A stretch of 64,000 nucleotides of DNA from NCBI GenBank assembly GCA_047921215.1, contig JBLRWO010000002.1, positions 132,303 to 196,302 on the forward strand, given 5' to 3'. The position numbers were made by a program, and so were the translations under genes. This document shows, in pieces, positions 16,981 through 26,092 of this stretch. Each line of letters starts with the position of its first letter. The first letter of the stretch is position 1. The DNA comes from RECM01 sp047921215 (GTDB lineage: Bacteria > Bacteroidota > Rhodothermia > Balneolales > Cyclonatronaceae). A model generated the notes under the pieces. The model worked only from the letters and a program-made list of their open reading frames with translations. It was not told the origin of the DNA and ran no database searches.

Positions 16981-18639
16981 TTACATCTGTCTTTTCACCA
17001 TGGGCAGGTCCACACCCCGCTCGTTCGCCGTTTTTATGGCCGCTTCATATCCCGCATCGGCATGGCGCATCACCCCGGTGCCCGGATCGGCGGTGAGTAC
17101 GCGATTCAGGCGGCGGCGCGCCATTTCGGTACCGTCAGCCACACAGACCATACCGGCATGGATGGAATAGCCGATGCCGACACCACCCCCGTGGTGCAGC
17201 GACACCCAGCTGGCCCCGCAGGCCGTATTGAGCATGGCGTTGAGCAGCGGCCAGTCGGCAATCGCGTCGGAGCCGTCCATCATACCCTCCGTCTCCCGGT
17301 TGGGTGAGGCGACGGAGCCGGTATCCAGGTGGTCGCGACCGATCACGATGGGGGCTTTCACCCTGCCTTTCTGTACCAGCCAGTTGAACCGTTCGCCCAT
17401 TTCGGCCCTCTCCCCATACTCCAGCCAGCAGATGCGTGCCGGCAGACCCTGGAAGTGCACCTTCTCGCGGGCCTTGTGAATCCAGCGTGTCAGTTTTTCA
17501 TTCTGCGGATACGCCTCGAGGATCGCTTCATCCGTAAAGGCAATATCCTGCGGATCGCCAGACAGTGCCGCCCACCGGAACGGCCCTGATCCCAGGCAGA
17601 AGAGCGGACGGATATATTCCGGCACAAATCCCGGTATGTCGAACGCCTCACTCATCCCCCGGTGATCAGCCACCTGCCCGCGGAGGTTGTTGCCGTAGTC
17701 GAACGTGACCGCGCCGCGATTTTTCATCTCCAGCATCGCCCGCACATGCTCCTGCATCGAATCGAGTACCGCACTCTCATAGGCGGGATAATCCGATTCA
17801 CGGAGCCCTTCAGCCTCCTCAAGCGTGTAGCCATGGGGGATGTAGCCCAGGCGGAGATCGTGTGCCGAGGTCTGATCGGTGAGTACATCGGGAATCACAT
17901 TCTGCCTGACCATGTATGGTAGCACATCTGCGATATTTGCGACCAGGCCCACAGACAGGGCCTCTCCGCCGGCTTTCGCCTTCAGCACCTTCTCGATCGC
18001 CTCATCGGTATCGTGAGTGATGATGTCGCAGTAACCGGTATTCACCCTTTTCATGATGCGGCTTTCATCCACATCCACACCCAGAAATGCGGCCCCGTTC
18101 ATGGTAGCCGCCAGCGGCTGGGCCCCGCCCATTCCACCCAGACCGGCCGTAACCACCAGCCTGCCCTTTAGCGTATCATCAAATTCCTTCCGGGCGCATT
18201 CCGCGAACGTTTCATAGGTGCCCTGCAAAATACCCTGTGTACCGATATATATCCACGATCCGGCCGTCATCTGCCCGTACATGGTCAGGCCGAGGTTTTC
18301 CAGGCGGCGGAACTCCTCCCAGGTGGCCCAGCGCGGCACCAGGTTCGCATTGGCAATGAGTATCCGGGGCGCCTCTTCATGGGTTCTGAACACACCCACC
18401 GGCTTGCCACTCTGCACAAGCAGGGTTTCGTCGTTTTCAAGCCGGCGCAGGGTGGTTACAATGGCCTCATAACACTCCCGGTTCCGTGCGGCTTTGCCGC
18501 TGCCGCCATACACAATGAGCTGTTCCGGGAGCTCAGCCACATCGGGATCCAGGTTGTTCATCAGCATCCGGAGGGCAGCCTCCTGGTGCCATCCCTTGCA
18601 AGAAAGTTCCGTCCCCCTTGGTGCACGTACTGTTTCCAT
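16981..18639 (-). CDS. hutU: Urocanate hydratase
   Basis: The 552-residue enzyme adds water to urocanate to give imidazolonepropionate, the second step of histidine degradation, using tightly bound NAD+. It is full length for the family. Recognisable blocks include QMTAGSWIYIGTQGI, TAGLGGMGGAQP (NAD-binding), DQTSAHDLRLGYIPHGY and LHHGGGVGIGYS. The ATG at 18639 is preceded by GAGAGG about 9 nt upstream, so I preferred it to a TTG six codons earlier. Unusually it is not next to hutH and hutI: about 7.4 kb with two secreted CotH proteins lies between, and hutU is on the opposite strand. Confidence 0.95.
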   Translation of the reverse strand: METVRAPRGTELSCKGWHQEAALRMLMNNLDPDVAELPEQLIVYGGSGKAARNRECYEAIVTTLRRLENDETLLVQSGKPVGVFRTHEEAPRILIANANLVPRWATWEEFRRLENLGLTMYGQMTAGSWIYIGTQGILQGTYETFAECARKEFDDTLKGRLVVTAGLGGMGGAQPLAATMNGAAFLGVDVDESRIMKRVNTGYCDIITHDTDEAIEKVLKAKAGGEALSVGLVANIADVLPYMVRQNVIPDVLTDQTSAHDLRLGYIPHGYTLEEAEGLRESDYPAYESAVLDSMQEHVRAMLEMKNRGAVTFDYGNNLRGQVADHRGMSEAFDIPGFVPEYIRPLFCLGSGPFRWAALSGDPQDIAFTDEAILEAYPQNEKLTRWIHKAREKVHFQGLPARICWLEYGERAEMGERFNWLVQKGRVKAPIVIGRDHLDTGSVASPNRETEGMMDGSDAIADWPLLNAMLNTACGASWVSLHHGGGVGIGYSIHAGMVCVADGTEMARRRLNRVLTADPGTGVMRHADAGYEAAIKTANERGVDLPMVKRQM

Positions 18640-18980
18640 AATTACTGATCCTCTCAAACTAAGAACACACTCATTTTGCCGGACTTGCCGGATTTTTTTG
18701 ACATTTCTATCTCCTTTTAACAGGAAAAAATGTCAACCTGTTTCAGGCACTTACAATTTGTCAACCATATTCAGGCATCAACAAATACTCAATACTCAAT
18801 ACTCAATACTCAATACTCAATACTCAATACTCAATACTCAATACTCAATACTCAAATTCCCCACTCCCCCCCGCATTGTCAAGTGCATCCATCCCTTTTG
18901 TCAAAAAAATGCCAATCCGGAAAACCTGCTCACAAATTCATCGGATTATCAGCTGACCGCATACCTGATTAACCACCATC
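18640..18980. other. hutU upstream region with direct repeats and heptanucleotide array
   Basis: This non-coding stretch between the hutU start and the 3' end of the first CotH gene contains two direct repeats of TGTCAACC-N4-TTCAGGCA (18731-18750 and 18759-18778) and the (AATACTC)10 array. A related TGTCAAT-N2-TATTCAGGTATC occurs at 57015. The frames reading through are low-complexity and unlikely to be genes. Confidence 0.65.
18784..18853. repeat. Ten perfect tandem copies of AATACTC
   Basis: The heptamer AATACTC is repeated ten times without error (70 bp), about 145 bp upstream of the hutU start and 128 bp downstream of the CotH gene. It is a perfect heptanucleotide microsatellite and should vary in copy number. 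Being non-coding, variation would change promoter spacing or transcript stability rather than a reading frame. Confidence 0.95.
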
Positions 18981-21900
18981 CTACTTCACGAGCAGCATTT
19001 TACGTGTCTGAACAAAATCACCGGATTGCAAACGGTAAATATAGATACCGCTGGTCAGCCGCGATGCATCGAAACGGACCTGATGCCGGCCGGCCGGGTA
19101 ATGGTCATCAGACAGTGTTGCCACACTCCGGCCGAGAATATCAAAAATGCTAATCGTTACATCCGATGCTGACGGCAGGTTAAACCCGATAACCGTTACC
19201 GGATTGAACGGGTTCGGAAAATTTTGCTCAAGTTCATACTTGCCGGGTACATCCGGTCTTTCACCGGCATCCAGTACATCCATGGCCGTCACTTCGATGC
19301 CGGTAACCGCCAGTTTCGAGCGCTGACCACTGGCGGAATCAGCCTGCTCGCCGGTATGATAGTAACGCCACAGCAACTGTATATACGCCCGGTTTTCAAG
19401 GGTTTGCGAAAGTCTGACCGGTCCAATTTTTTCACGATGTCCCATAATTGCACTGCGGTGGTATTCTACCGGATTGCCCTCGCTGTCGGTTACATCACTG
19501 AACGGCCCGTCGTTGCCTGCCCGGTACTGCATCCGGATGTTGTATATCCGGGAATTGGGCTCAACGGTAACCCCTTCCCAGGCCACTTCAATGTTTCCGG
19601 CTTTCAGGGTATTCAGAGCAAGCAGCGCTCCTCCCAGCCTGGTTCCCGGATATCCCGGATTCCCCTCTTCATTGCTGGTGTTGATAAAGGCAAACCCGTC
19701 TGCTCCGAGGCCGTTTATCCGGGTACGGTCTGAATAATCGTATACACCATTAGTGAATCCCGCTATGGAGGCCCCTGCCTGCGGATCGCGCTCATCCATA
19801 TACACAAATGCCATATTGGCTGGATACTCACCGGAGGGGGCATCAACCGGCCACTTATTGAAAACGTAGGTTCCTTCCCCATGAAGTGACCATGGTTCGG
19901 GAAACAGGCCGGGATCCGGCGCCGGATAAAATACAGCCGTTACCGTTTCCGGTTTGTCCATCGGGAGTTCCAGTTCGGAACTTTCCGCATTATGCGAAAC
20001 CCCTTCCCAGTGAGAAAAGGCATAACCGGGCATGGGTATGGCTTTAAGCGTTACGGGAACACCGTCGAAATAGACACCCCTCCATGGCCATGGATCAGCA
20101 TCCACACCCTCTGTTTCGGGTGAAATTTCGATGGTATTTACCCGAATGCGGCCTGCTGCAGGATCCGATATCCCGACCTGCAGCTCATGCAGGGCCGCGA
20201 TGCCAAAATGCTCTTTAAGGTGGTCCCGGGCATAATTGGGTCGATCGATGGCAAAAACGAGCATCCGGTTGTATTGTTTCAGCCAGCCGAGCATGGGCCA
20301 GCGTTGCGAATGTTCGGGGATCTCCCGAATAATAGCGCCCGACAATCTGTCGAGGATCGAGCGTACCCTTTCAGTCCTGAATGCGGTATTCAGCTGATCG
20401 GCATACCGGTTAAGGAAGGCTGCTCTGAATGAACCGATCTCCAGCATTTTGCGCAGCAACAGTGTTGCCTCGTCCGGATTCGGCCATCCGGTTCCACCCG
20501 TTGCTGTTGCAAATGCCATGGAATTAAAATTCGCCGGATTGCCCCCATGCTGGTTGAAACCATGGTCGGTGTCATACAGCAGCCAGCGCCAGCGTCCGTC
20601 GTGACCGTACGGGGCTTCAGGATCATACGCATTGCGTGTTCTCCAGAAATCTATGTTCCCCTGCGGCCAGTCGGTATTGCCTATGTAGATTTGCGCAATG
20701 TGGTAGTCAATAAAATTCTCGGGGTCAATACGGGTTTTGATGTGTTCATAGTGCAGTTCATTGTCATCGTCCCGGCCTGCCACAATGTTGTTCCGGATGT
20801 ACTCTTTGGTTTCAATATAATGCTGCCTGTCGCCTTCATTAACTGTCAGCCAGACCGCAGAGAGCAGATCGATATTATCGGGATTCACTCCGTACACCCG
20901 CTCCAGGTAATGCCTGTCGTACCGCTCCCGCAGATTGTGTATGCCCCAGTATTCCCCGTTTATGAATACGATAAACGGACGGTATGCCTGGGTCTCGAAA
21001 TTCATGTGTCCGACAATAGTCTGAATGGCCGCATCCCTGAGTAAGGTCTGTTCCCAGTCATTGCCGGAATTTCGCAGCAACAGACGGTTGTATGCGTTAT
21101 ATGGCAGATCCGGAAACATCCTGTAAAAGAACCGGCTGTCGCCGTATTCATTTCTGGCATACAACCTCAGTGATTTTACATGAAGCGAACGGGTCCAGCC
21201 CCCGTGGATTCGAATACCGATATCCTGCTGCAGGTCGGCGGTTACCGATTCCCTTTCAAAAAGCTCGAGTGAGGCCGGCCTTTCCCAATCTATTCCTCTT
21301 GCCCGGTAATTGTGGGGCCCCCAGGTATCCCATCCCGGGTTTTCATCATCAAACAGCCTTCCGGGCACGTAGATGCCCTCCTCGTATCCGAACAAATGAT
21401 CTTCCTGAACGGCCAGCGATATAACCGGAAGTGAATAACGGCTTCTGGCTTCCTGCGAAACAAAGTAGCTTTGCGTCTGAACACCCGACGGCAACGCACC
21501 GTCTTTTACTGCCATAGCCCGGACTACGGTTCCCTTGAAAATATTGTGGGATGGGAAATAGTCAGGCACCGGGTTATCTGTGGTTACCGACTGCATCCGG
21601 CTCAAATAGTTAGGATCGCCCGACCGGTCGGCAATCTGAATCGGTTGTTCCGCTTCATAGACCATCGAGGTATAGGTTTTGTACTGCAATTCCCGGGCAT
21701 CGGTAAGGTATCGGTCCATATACGGATACATTCTGCCCTCCAGGTTTGCAGGATCAGGCGCCGACCCGTCAAGGGTGTAAATGATGGTAACATCCGGATC
21801 TGGATGGGTGAGCTGCAGTTCAAAATCACTCCCCGAAAATCCACCGGACTGCGAAAACATGACCGGTTCCAGCAATTCCAGATAGCCGTCGTCACGGTTG

Positions 21901-22424
21901 GCACTGCCCGGAGTCGGACTGGTAAAGAAATACCAGCCACCTGTACCATCAGGATAGCGCCCGAAACTGATATCGGTCGGGATTTCAGTGGGTGAGAGTT
22001 CATCAAGCCTCGTACTGTCGGGGGATGTCAGTATCAGCTCCTCGCCGGATGCAGCTATGCTGAAATCGGTATGAAGTTCACCGGATGGATCCCGGCGGTT
22101 CTTCCCGGTCGCCCAGATCAGCAGGTACTGACCCGGCTGAATGGTTATTCCGGGAAAACGCCAGCGAAACGGCCGGCTGTAGTCATCCGACAAACCATAC
22201 CCCTGCAGATTTATGGGTACATCGCCGTTGTAGAATAGTTCAATCCAGTCACCGGCATCACCGTCGGCATCGGTGATAGTAGCGGCATTGGAAGCCATAA
22301 CTTCGTTCAGATACAGGTGCTGCGCTTTGGCGCCCCTTGACAGGAAGGTAACCAGAAAGAGAATAATGAATAGCAGGATTCCGCCCGTGTCACGGCGGGC
22401 AGCATAGGTCAAAACAGTTCGCAT
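18981..22424 (-). CDS. Secreted CotH-kinase protein with lamin-tail domain and C-terminal sorting domain
   Basis: The 1147-residue protein has a signal peptide (about residues 1-35, ending AKA), then a lamin-tail domain (LNEVMASNAATITDADGD through GSANR, about 36-178). A chitobiase-type beta domain follows (IIYTLDGSAPDP, about 190-300), then a CotH kinase-like domain (about 330-720) with GIRIHGGWTR, LLLRNSGNDWEQ and the metal-binding LLYDTDHGF near residue 617. After this come an InlB-repeat-like segment (GYAFSHWEG) and a C-terminal sorting domain (NFPNPFNPVTVIGF ... SGIYIYRLQSGD) ending MLLVK. CotH proteins phosphorylate secreted or spore-coat proteins; here it is probably cell-surface or secreted through a type IX-like route. 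A paralogue lies upstream. Confidence 0.88.
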   Translation of the reverse strand: MRTVLTYAARRDTGGILLFIILFLVTFLSRGAKAQHLYLNEVMASNAATITDADGDAGDWIELFYNGDVPINLQGYGLSDDYSRPFRWRFPGITIQPGQYLLIWATGKNRRDPSGELHTDFSIAASGEELILTSPDSTRLDELSPTEIPTDISFGRYPDGTGGWYFFTSPTPGSANRDDGYLELLEPVMFSQSGGFSGSDFELQLTHPDPDVTIIYTLDGSAPDPANLEGRMYPYMDRYLTDARELQYKTYTSMVYEAEQPIQIADRSGDPNYLSRMQSVTTDNPVPDYFPSHNIFKGTVVRAMAVKDGALPSGVQTQSYFVSQEARSRYSLPVISLAVQEDHLFGYEEGIYVPGRLFDDENPGWDTWGPHNYRARGIDWERPASLELFERESVTADLQQDIGIRIHGGWTRSLHVKSLRLYARNEYGDSRFFYRMFPDLPYNAYNRLLLRNSGNDWEQTLLRDAAIQTIVGHMNFETQAYRPFIVFINGEYWGIHNLRERYDRHYLERVYGVNPDNIDLLSAVWLTVNEGDRQHYIETKEYIRNNIVAGRDDDNELHYEHIKTRIDPENFIDYHIAQIYIGNTDWPQGNIDFWRTRNAYDPEAPYGHDGRWRWLLYDTDHGFNQHGGNPANFNSMAFATATGGTGWPNPDEATLLLRKMLEIGSFRAAFLNRYADQLNTAFRTERVRSILDRLSGAIIREIPEHSQRWPMLGWLKQYNRMLVFAIDRPNYARDHLKEHFGIAALHELQVGISDPAAGRIRVNTIEISPETEGVDADPWPWRGVYFDGVPVTLKAIPMPGYAFSHWEGVSHNAESSELELPMDKPETVTAVFYPAPDPGLFPEPWSLHGEGTYVFNKWPVDAPSGEYPANMAFVYMDERDPQAGASIAGFTNGVYDYSDRTRINGLGADGFAFINTSNEEGNPGYPGTRLGGALLALNTLKAGNIEVAWEGVTVEPNSRIYNIRMQYRAGNDGPFSDVTDSEGNPVEYHRSAIMGHREKIGPVRLSQTLENRAYIQLLWRYYHTGEQADSASGQRSKLAVTGIEVTAMDVLDAGERPDVPGKYELEQNFPNPFNPVTVIGFNLPSASDVTISIFDILGRSVATLSDDHYPAGRHQVRFDASRLTSGIYIYRLQSGDFVQTRKMLLVK

Positions 22425-22776
22425 CAGGATGTAGTAGATTGAGAGGTCATTGTCAGATGTATCAGACTCTCAACGGTCCCTTGTTCAAATCAATGACATT
22501 TCGGGAGGTTATTGGTATTAGCGGGGCGACTGTGTACGTAAATAAGGTAATTATTACTATCAAAACAAGTGATTTCAGGATGGAAATCACATCAAATGAT
22601 ATTCCGTTTGCCAGTTTATACTTTGCCAGTATATACTAAGCGCCCGGATAAACGGCACGGTATTATTTGTACTACCTTCGGATTGTGGACTGTATAAAGG
22701 TGTCCCATGGCCCGGAGGGAAAACGTTACTTTATGCCGGCCTATTCTGAATAATACCCGATAGTCCGCTGTGATCC
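22425..22776. other. Intergenic region between the two CotH genes
   Basis: In these 352 bp I see no supported gene or RNA. The stretch from 22500 to 22640 is AT-rich and would hold the promoter of the downstream CotH gene. A 66-codon plus-strand frame at 22439 has no recognisable features. Confidence 0.5.
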
Positions 22777-25700
22777 CTATTTAACAAGCAGCATCTTCCC
22801 GGTAAGGCTGTGGCCTCCGGCTTCAAGACGGTAAATATAAACTCCTGACGACAATCCTGCCCCATCGAACCAGGCACTGTGACGCCCTGCATCCCGGATT
22901 CCATCGGTAAGTACAGTGATTTCCTTACCCAGAATGTTATACACTACCAGCCGTACGCTGCCCGCCTCGGGCAGTGAATAGCGGATCATTGTGCCGGGGT
23001 TGAACGGGTTCGGGTAATTTGTTTCCAAACTGTAGGTTACCGGCAGATTGTGCGGCACCTGCTCCCCTGAACTGCTGCCGGTTGATGCGGTCACTTCGAT
23101 CTCATCAAGGCGCAGCATATCCCGCGAACCACTGGTTTCACTGAGTTGTGATCCGGTAAAGTAATATTTCCACCGAAGCTGGATGTATGCCTGGTCATCA
23201 GCTTCGGCCGGCAGCCGGTCCGGTCCGATGGTGATTGAATGGCCGGCCACAGCCGATCGTGTGTACTCGACCGGCTCACCGTCTGATCGGGTTACATCCT
23301 TCCAGACCCCTCCCGTTCCGATCCTGTACTGCAGCCTGATGTTGTAGGTCCTGGAGTTGGCCTGCAGGGTGCCTCCAACCCATTTCACGTCAATGCCGGA
23401 TGTGCCGCGGGTATCGAGTGCAAGTACAGCCGCCCCGAGGTCACGCCCGCGGCCGGTGTTTATAAAGCTCAGTCCGCCGTCTTCGAGCCCGTTGATGCGT
23501 GTCCGCCGTGTGTTGTTGTAGGGAAAACCAACCGTCGAAAGATCATCCGCATTGTAGTCATCGTGGGGGATGTGATACAGAAAGGACACCTCGTCTTCCA
23601 GCATCGGGTCATCGATGTCTGACTGCAGAAAGACCATATTCAGCGGATAGGTGCTGTCGGGCTGGGCGCTGCTCCAGCTCCTGAACGTGTACCAGTTCGA
23701 GGAGAGCCGGTGCGGCAGCGGGTTTTCAGGGTTGCCTGCCCAGGTGTCATCAGGCTCAAAATTGGCGACCAGTGTGCTGTTGCCGGGAAAATTGAACTGC
23801 AGGGTATCCGAATCGGATGTATATCTGCCGGTCCAGCCTGCAAACCGGTATCCCGGTGCCGGACTGGCTACAAGCTGCATCCGCATACCGGTGTAATAGG
23901 TGCCCGACCACGGATAGGGATAACCCGTTACACCCGGTGTGTTTTCATCGATGGTAATCGTATTGACCTGAATGGTTCCACTCCCGGGCGCGGCCACATC
24001 AATTGTAAGCTCACGGTTCAGGCCCAGTGAAAATTTGTTTTTTACATGTTCACGCACATTGCCGGTACGGTTTTGTGCAAAATGGCGCATCAGATCGAGC
24101 CGCGTCTGCCAGTCACCCAGGTTTTGCGGTGTCTTCCACCGGTCATCGTGATAGCCCCAGCGGTCGAAATGCTCCTGCATGTAGGGTTCGATAACCGAAA
24201 TGGTCTGTTCCAGTTTCGCCAGCACACGTTCGGCGCTGAAGTTTGTGTTCAGAAGATCGGCTGCCCGGGCATAAAAACCGGTTCTGAACTCTTCGTTCTG
24301 CAGCAGGGAGTTGATCAGGAAGGTCGACCAGGGGTTATTCCCCCTTGAACCCGTCGGATCGGTTGCAATCTCAAGCAGGTTGAACTGATAGGCATTCGCA
24401 GGGTTGTTCCATCCGAATCCGAAATCGGTGTCGAACATCATCCAGCGCCAGCGGCCGTCGTTACCGTACGGGGCATCCGGTTCGTATGCTGTCGTCTGCT
24501 TGCGCCAGTAATCGATGTTGTTGTGGGGCCAGTCGGTATTGTTGATGTAGATATTCGCCAGGTAGTAATCCCGGAAGTTCTCCACATCCATCTGCGTGCG
24601 TATGTAATCGTAATGCTCCGCTTCAGCCAGACCGTTGGCTGAAATATAATTGATCATGTCGAGATAGTGCTGACTGCTGCCTTCCTTAACCTGGCGGTTT
24701 ATAGTCAGGATGTCGACCTGAAGCGGATCAACCCCATAGTGCGTCTCCAGGTAGAATACATCGTACCGCTCACGGATGTTGTAAACGCCCCAGAATTCCC
24801 CGTTCAGAAATACAACCGACGGCCTGTAGGCCATGGTTTCAAAAGGCAGGTTGCGCGACAGGCTCTGCATGAAGGCATCCCTGAGCATGGTCTGGGTCCA
24901 GTCCTGGCCTGAATTGCGCAGCAGCAGACGGTTGTAGTTATCCAGTGTCTGGTCCTCAAAAATGCGGTGCCTGAAACGGCTGTTGCCGTAATCACTGCGC
25001 GAATAGAGGCGGAAGCTTTTCTGACGGAAGGCCCTCGACCAGCCGCCATGCATCCTTACACCCGCATCCTGTGCGATAACAGCGGTCCCATCTGGTTCAA
25101 ACAGTTCCACATGCACGGGTCTTTCCCATTCATCGCCCCTTTGGCCGTAGTTGGCGGGTGCCCCGCCATTAAATGTCGGCTGGAAATCGGGGTTGGCCGC
25201 CCTGAACTCATCATGCAGACGTCCCAACACATAAATCCCGGTGTCATAATCAAACAAATTGAGGGAATCGCTAACGAGAGATACGACGGGCAGGCTGTAC
25301 CGCTCCGCCATGCCCGGATCCACAAAATAGGTGTGCGTGTACACCGGGCCAACCTGCTCATCATTTAGAAAAATAACCGCCCTGAGTACATTGGTTTTAA
25401 ATACCTCTCCGACCGGTGGTGCCCATGTGGCATATTCATAGCTCACCCCGCTGATCATCGAGTACCTGTTCGGATCACCCGCCCGGCTGGACATCGTAAC
25501 CGGGCCATCGTAGAGGATTGATGCTGTGGTCGGATCGTCGCCGTTCAGGGTATAATACACAACATGACCATCGGGAACCGTAATGGTCAGGTCAAAAGGT
25601 GCGGTATAATAACCCCTCGTATGCGAAAAATCGGGGACAGGGATCACCTCCTGTGCTATAGCCGTTGCTATCGGAAGTACCGTCAGCAGCAGGAGCAGGA

Positions 25701-25785
25701 AAAGGCTCCGGCGCAATCGAAAACATCCATGCCGGTTCGGTCGAAAATATTCAGTAAGGATACCTGAATGATGATTTTTAGTCAT
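22777..25785 (-). CDS. Secreted CotH-kinase protein with C-terminal sorting domain (paralogue)
   Basis: The 1002-residue protein has a signal peptide (about 1-45, ending AIAQ), a chitobiase-like beta domain (VVYYTLNGDDPTTAS), then a CotH kinase-like domain with GVRMHGGWSR, LLLRNSGQDWTQ and MMFDTDFGFG near residue 448. An InlB-repeat-like segment (GYRFAGWTG), a beta-sandwich and a sorting domain (NYPNPFNPGTMIRY ... SSGVYIYRLEAGG) ending MLLVK complete it. It matches the downstream CotH protein block for block but lacks the N-terminal lamin-tail domain. The pair probably arose by duplication and may form an operon despite the 352-bp gap. It is divergent from hutH. Confidence 0.88.
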   Translation of the reverse strand: MTKNHHSGILTEYFRPNRHGCFRLRRSLFLLLLLTVLPIATAIAQEVIPVPDFSHTRGYYTAPFDLTITVPDGHVVYYTLNGDDPTTASILYDGPVTMSSRAGDPNRYSMISGVSYEYATWAPPVGEVFKTNVLRAVIFLNDEQVGPVYTHTYFVDPGMAERYSLPVVSLVSDSLNLFDYDTGIYVLGRLHDEFRAANPDFQPTFNGGAPANYGQRGDEWERPVHVELFEPDGTAVIAQDAGVRMHGGWSRAFRQKSFRLYSRSDYGNSRFRHRIFEDQTLDNYNRLLLRNSGQDWTQTMLRDAFMQSLSRNLPFETMAYRPSVVFLNGEFWGVYNIRERYDVFYLETHYGVDPLQVDILTINRQVKEGSSQHYLDMINYISANGLAEAEHYDYIRTQMDVENFRDYYLANIYINNTDWPHNNIDYWRKQTTAYEPDAPYGNDGRWRWMMFDTDFGFGWNNPANAYQFNLLEIATDPTGSRGNNPWSTFLINSLLQNEEFRTGFYARAADLLNTNFSAERVLAKLEQTISVIEPYMQEHFDRWGYHDDRWKTPQNLGDWQTRLDLMRHFAQNRTGNVREHVKNKFSLGLNRELTIDVAAPGSGTIQVNTITIDENTPGVTGYPYPWSGTYYTGMRMQLVASPAPGYRFAGWTGRYTSDSDTLQFNFPGNSTLVANFEPDDTWAGNPENPLPHRLSSNWYTFRSWSSAQPDSTYPLNMVFLQSDIDDPMLEDEVSFLYHIPHDDYNADDLSTVGFPYNNTRRTRINGLEDGGLSFINTGRGRDLGAAVLALDTRGTSGIDVKWVGGTLQANSRTYNIRLQYRIGTGGVWKDVTRSDGEPVEYTRSAVAGHSITIGPDRLPAEADDQAYIQLRWKYYFTGSQLSETSGSRDMLRLDEIEVTASTGSSSGEQVPHNLPVTYSLETNYPNPFNPGTMIRYSLPEAGSVRLVVYNILGKEITVLTDGIRDAGRHSAWFDGAGLSSGVYIYRLEAGGHSLTGKMLLVK

Positions 25786-26092
25786 GAAAAGGCCGGGTAA
25801 TTATGATGAACAGTTTAAAAAAAACAGGATATTGCAACAGTGTAAGATTACAGACTACCCGGAAACAGTGAAGCCGGGACCGTCCTGCAGTTATGATCAG
25901 TGCCAGTGATGTTTCTCCTGCTACAATGTATTCAATTACCTTTAAAATTGACAGTTCCAGTGATGAACGGTAAAAAAGGACCATGAATACGCAGGATACC
26001 TGTAGCGGCACATTCGATTCGTGTGCACCGGGGCGCTGTGAAGTCAATAAATAAAACACAATTTTGCCGCATGCCAAACACATGGTAAATTG
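25786..26092. other. Divergent promoter region, CotH gene / hutH
   Basis: This 307-bp AT-rich region has no supported gene and must contain promoters for both the minus-strand CotH gene and hutH. I found no good TAnnTTTG element and no repeated operator shared with the hutU upstream region. A minus-strand frame crossing it is a shadow of hutH. Confidence 0.5.

Noticed and set aside
18784..18853. CRISPR array
   Set aside because: The AATACTC units are directly adjacent with no spacers, so it is a microsatellite.
22439..22639. 66-codon plus-strand frame between the CotH genes
   Set aside because: No motif, no promoter and AT-rich composition unlike the genes around it.
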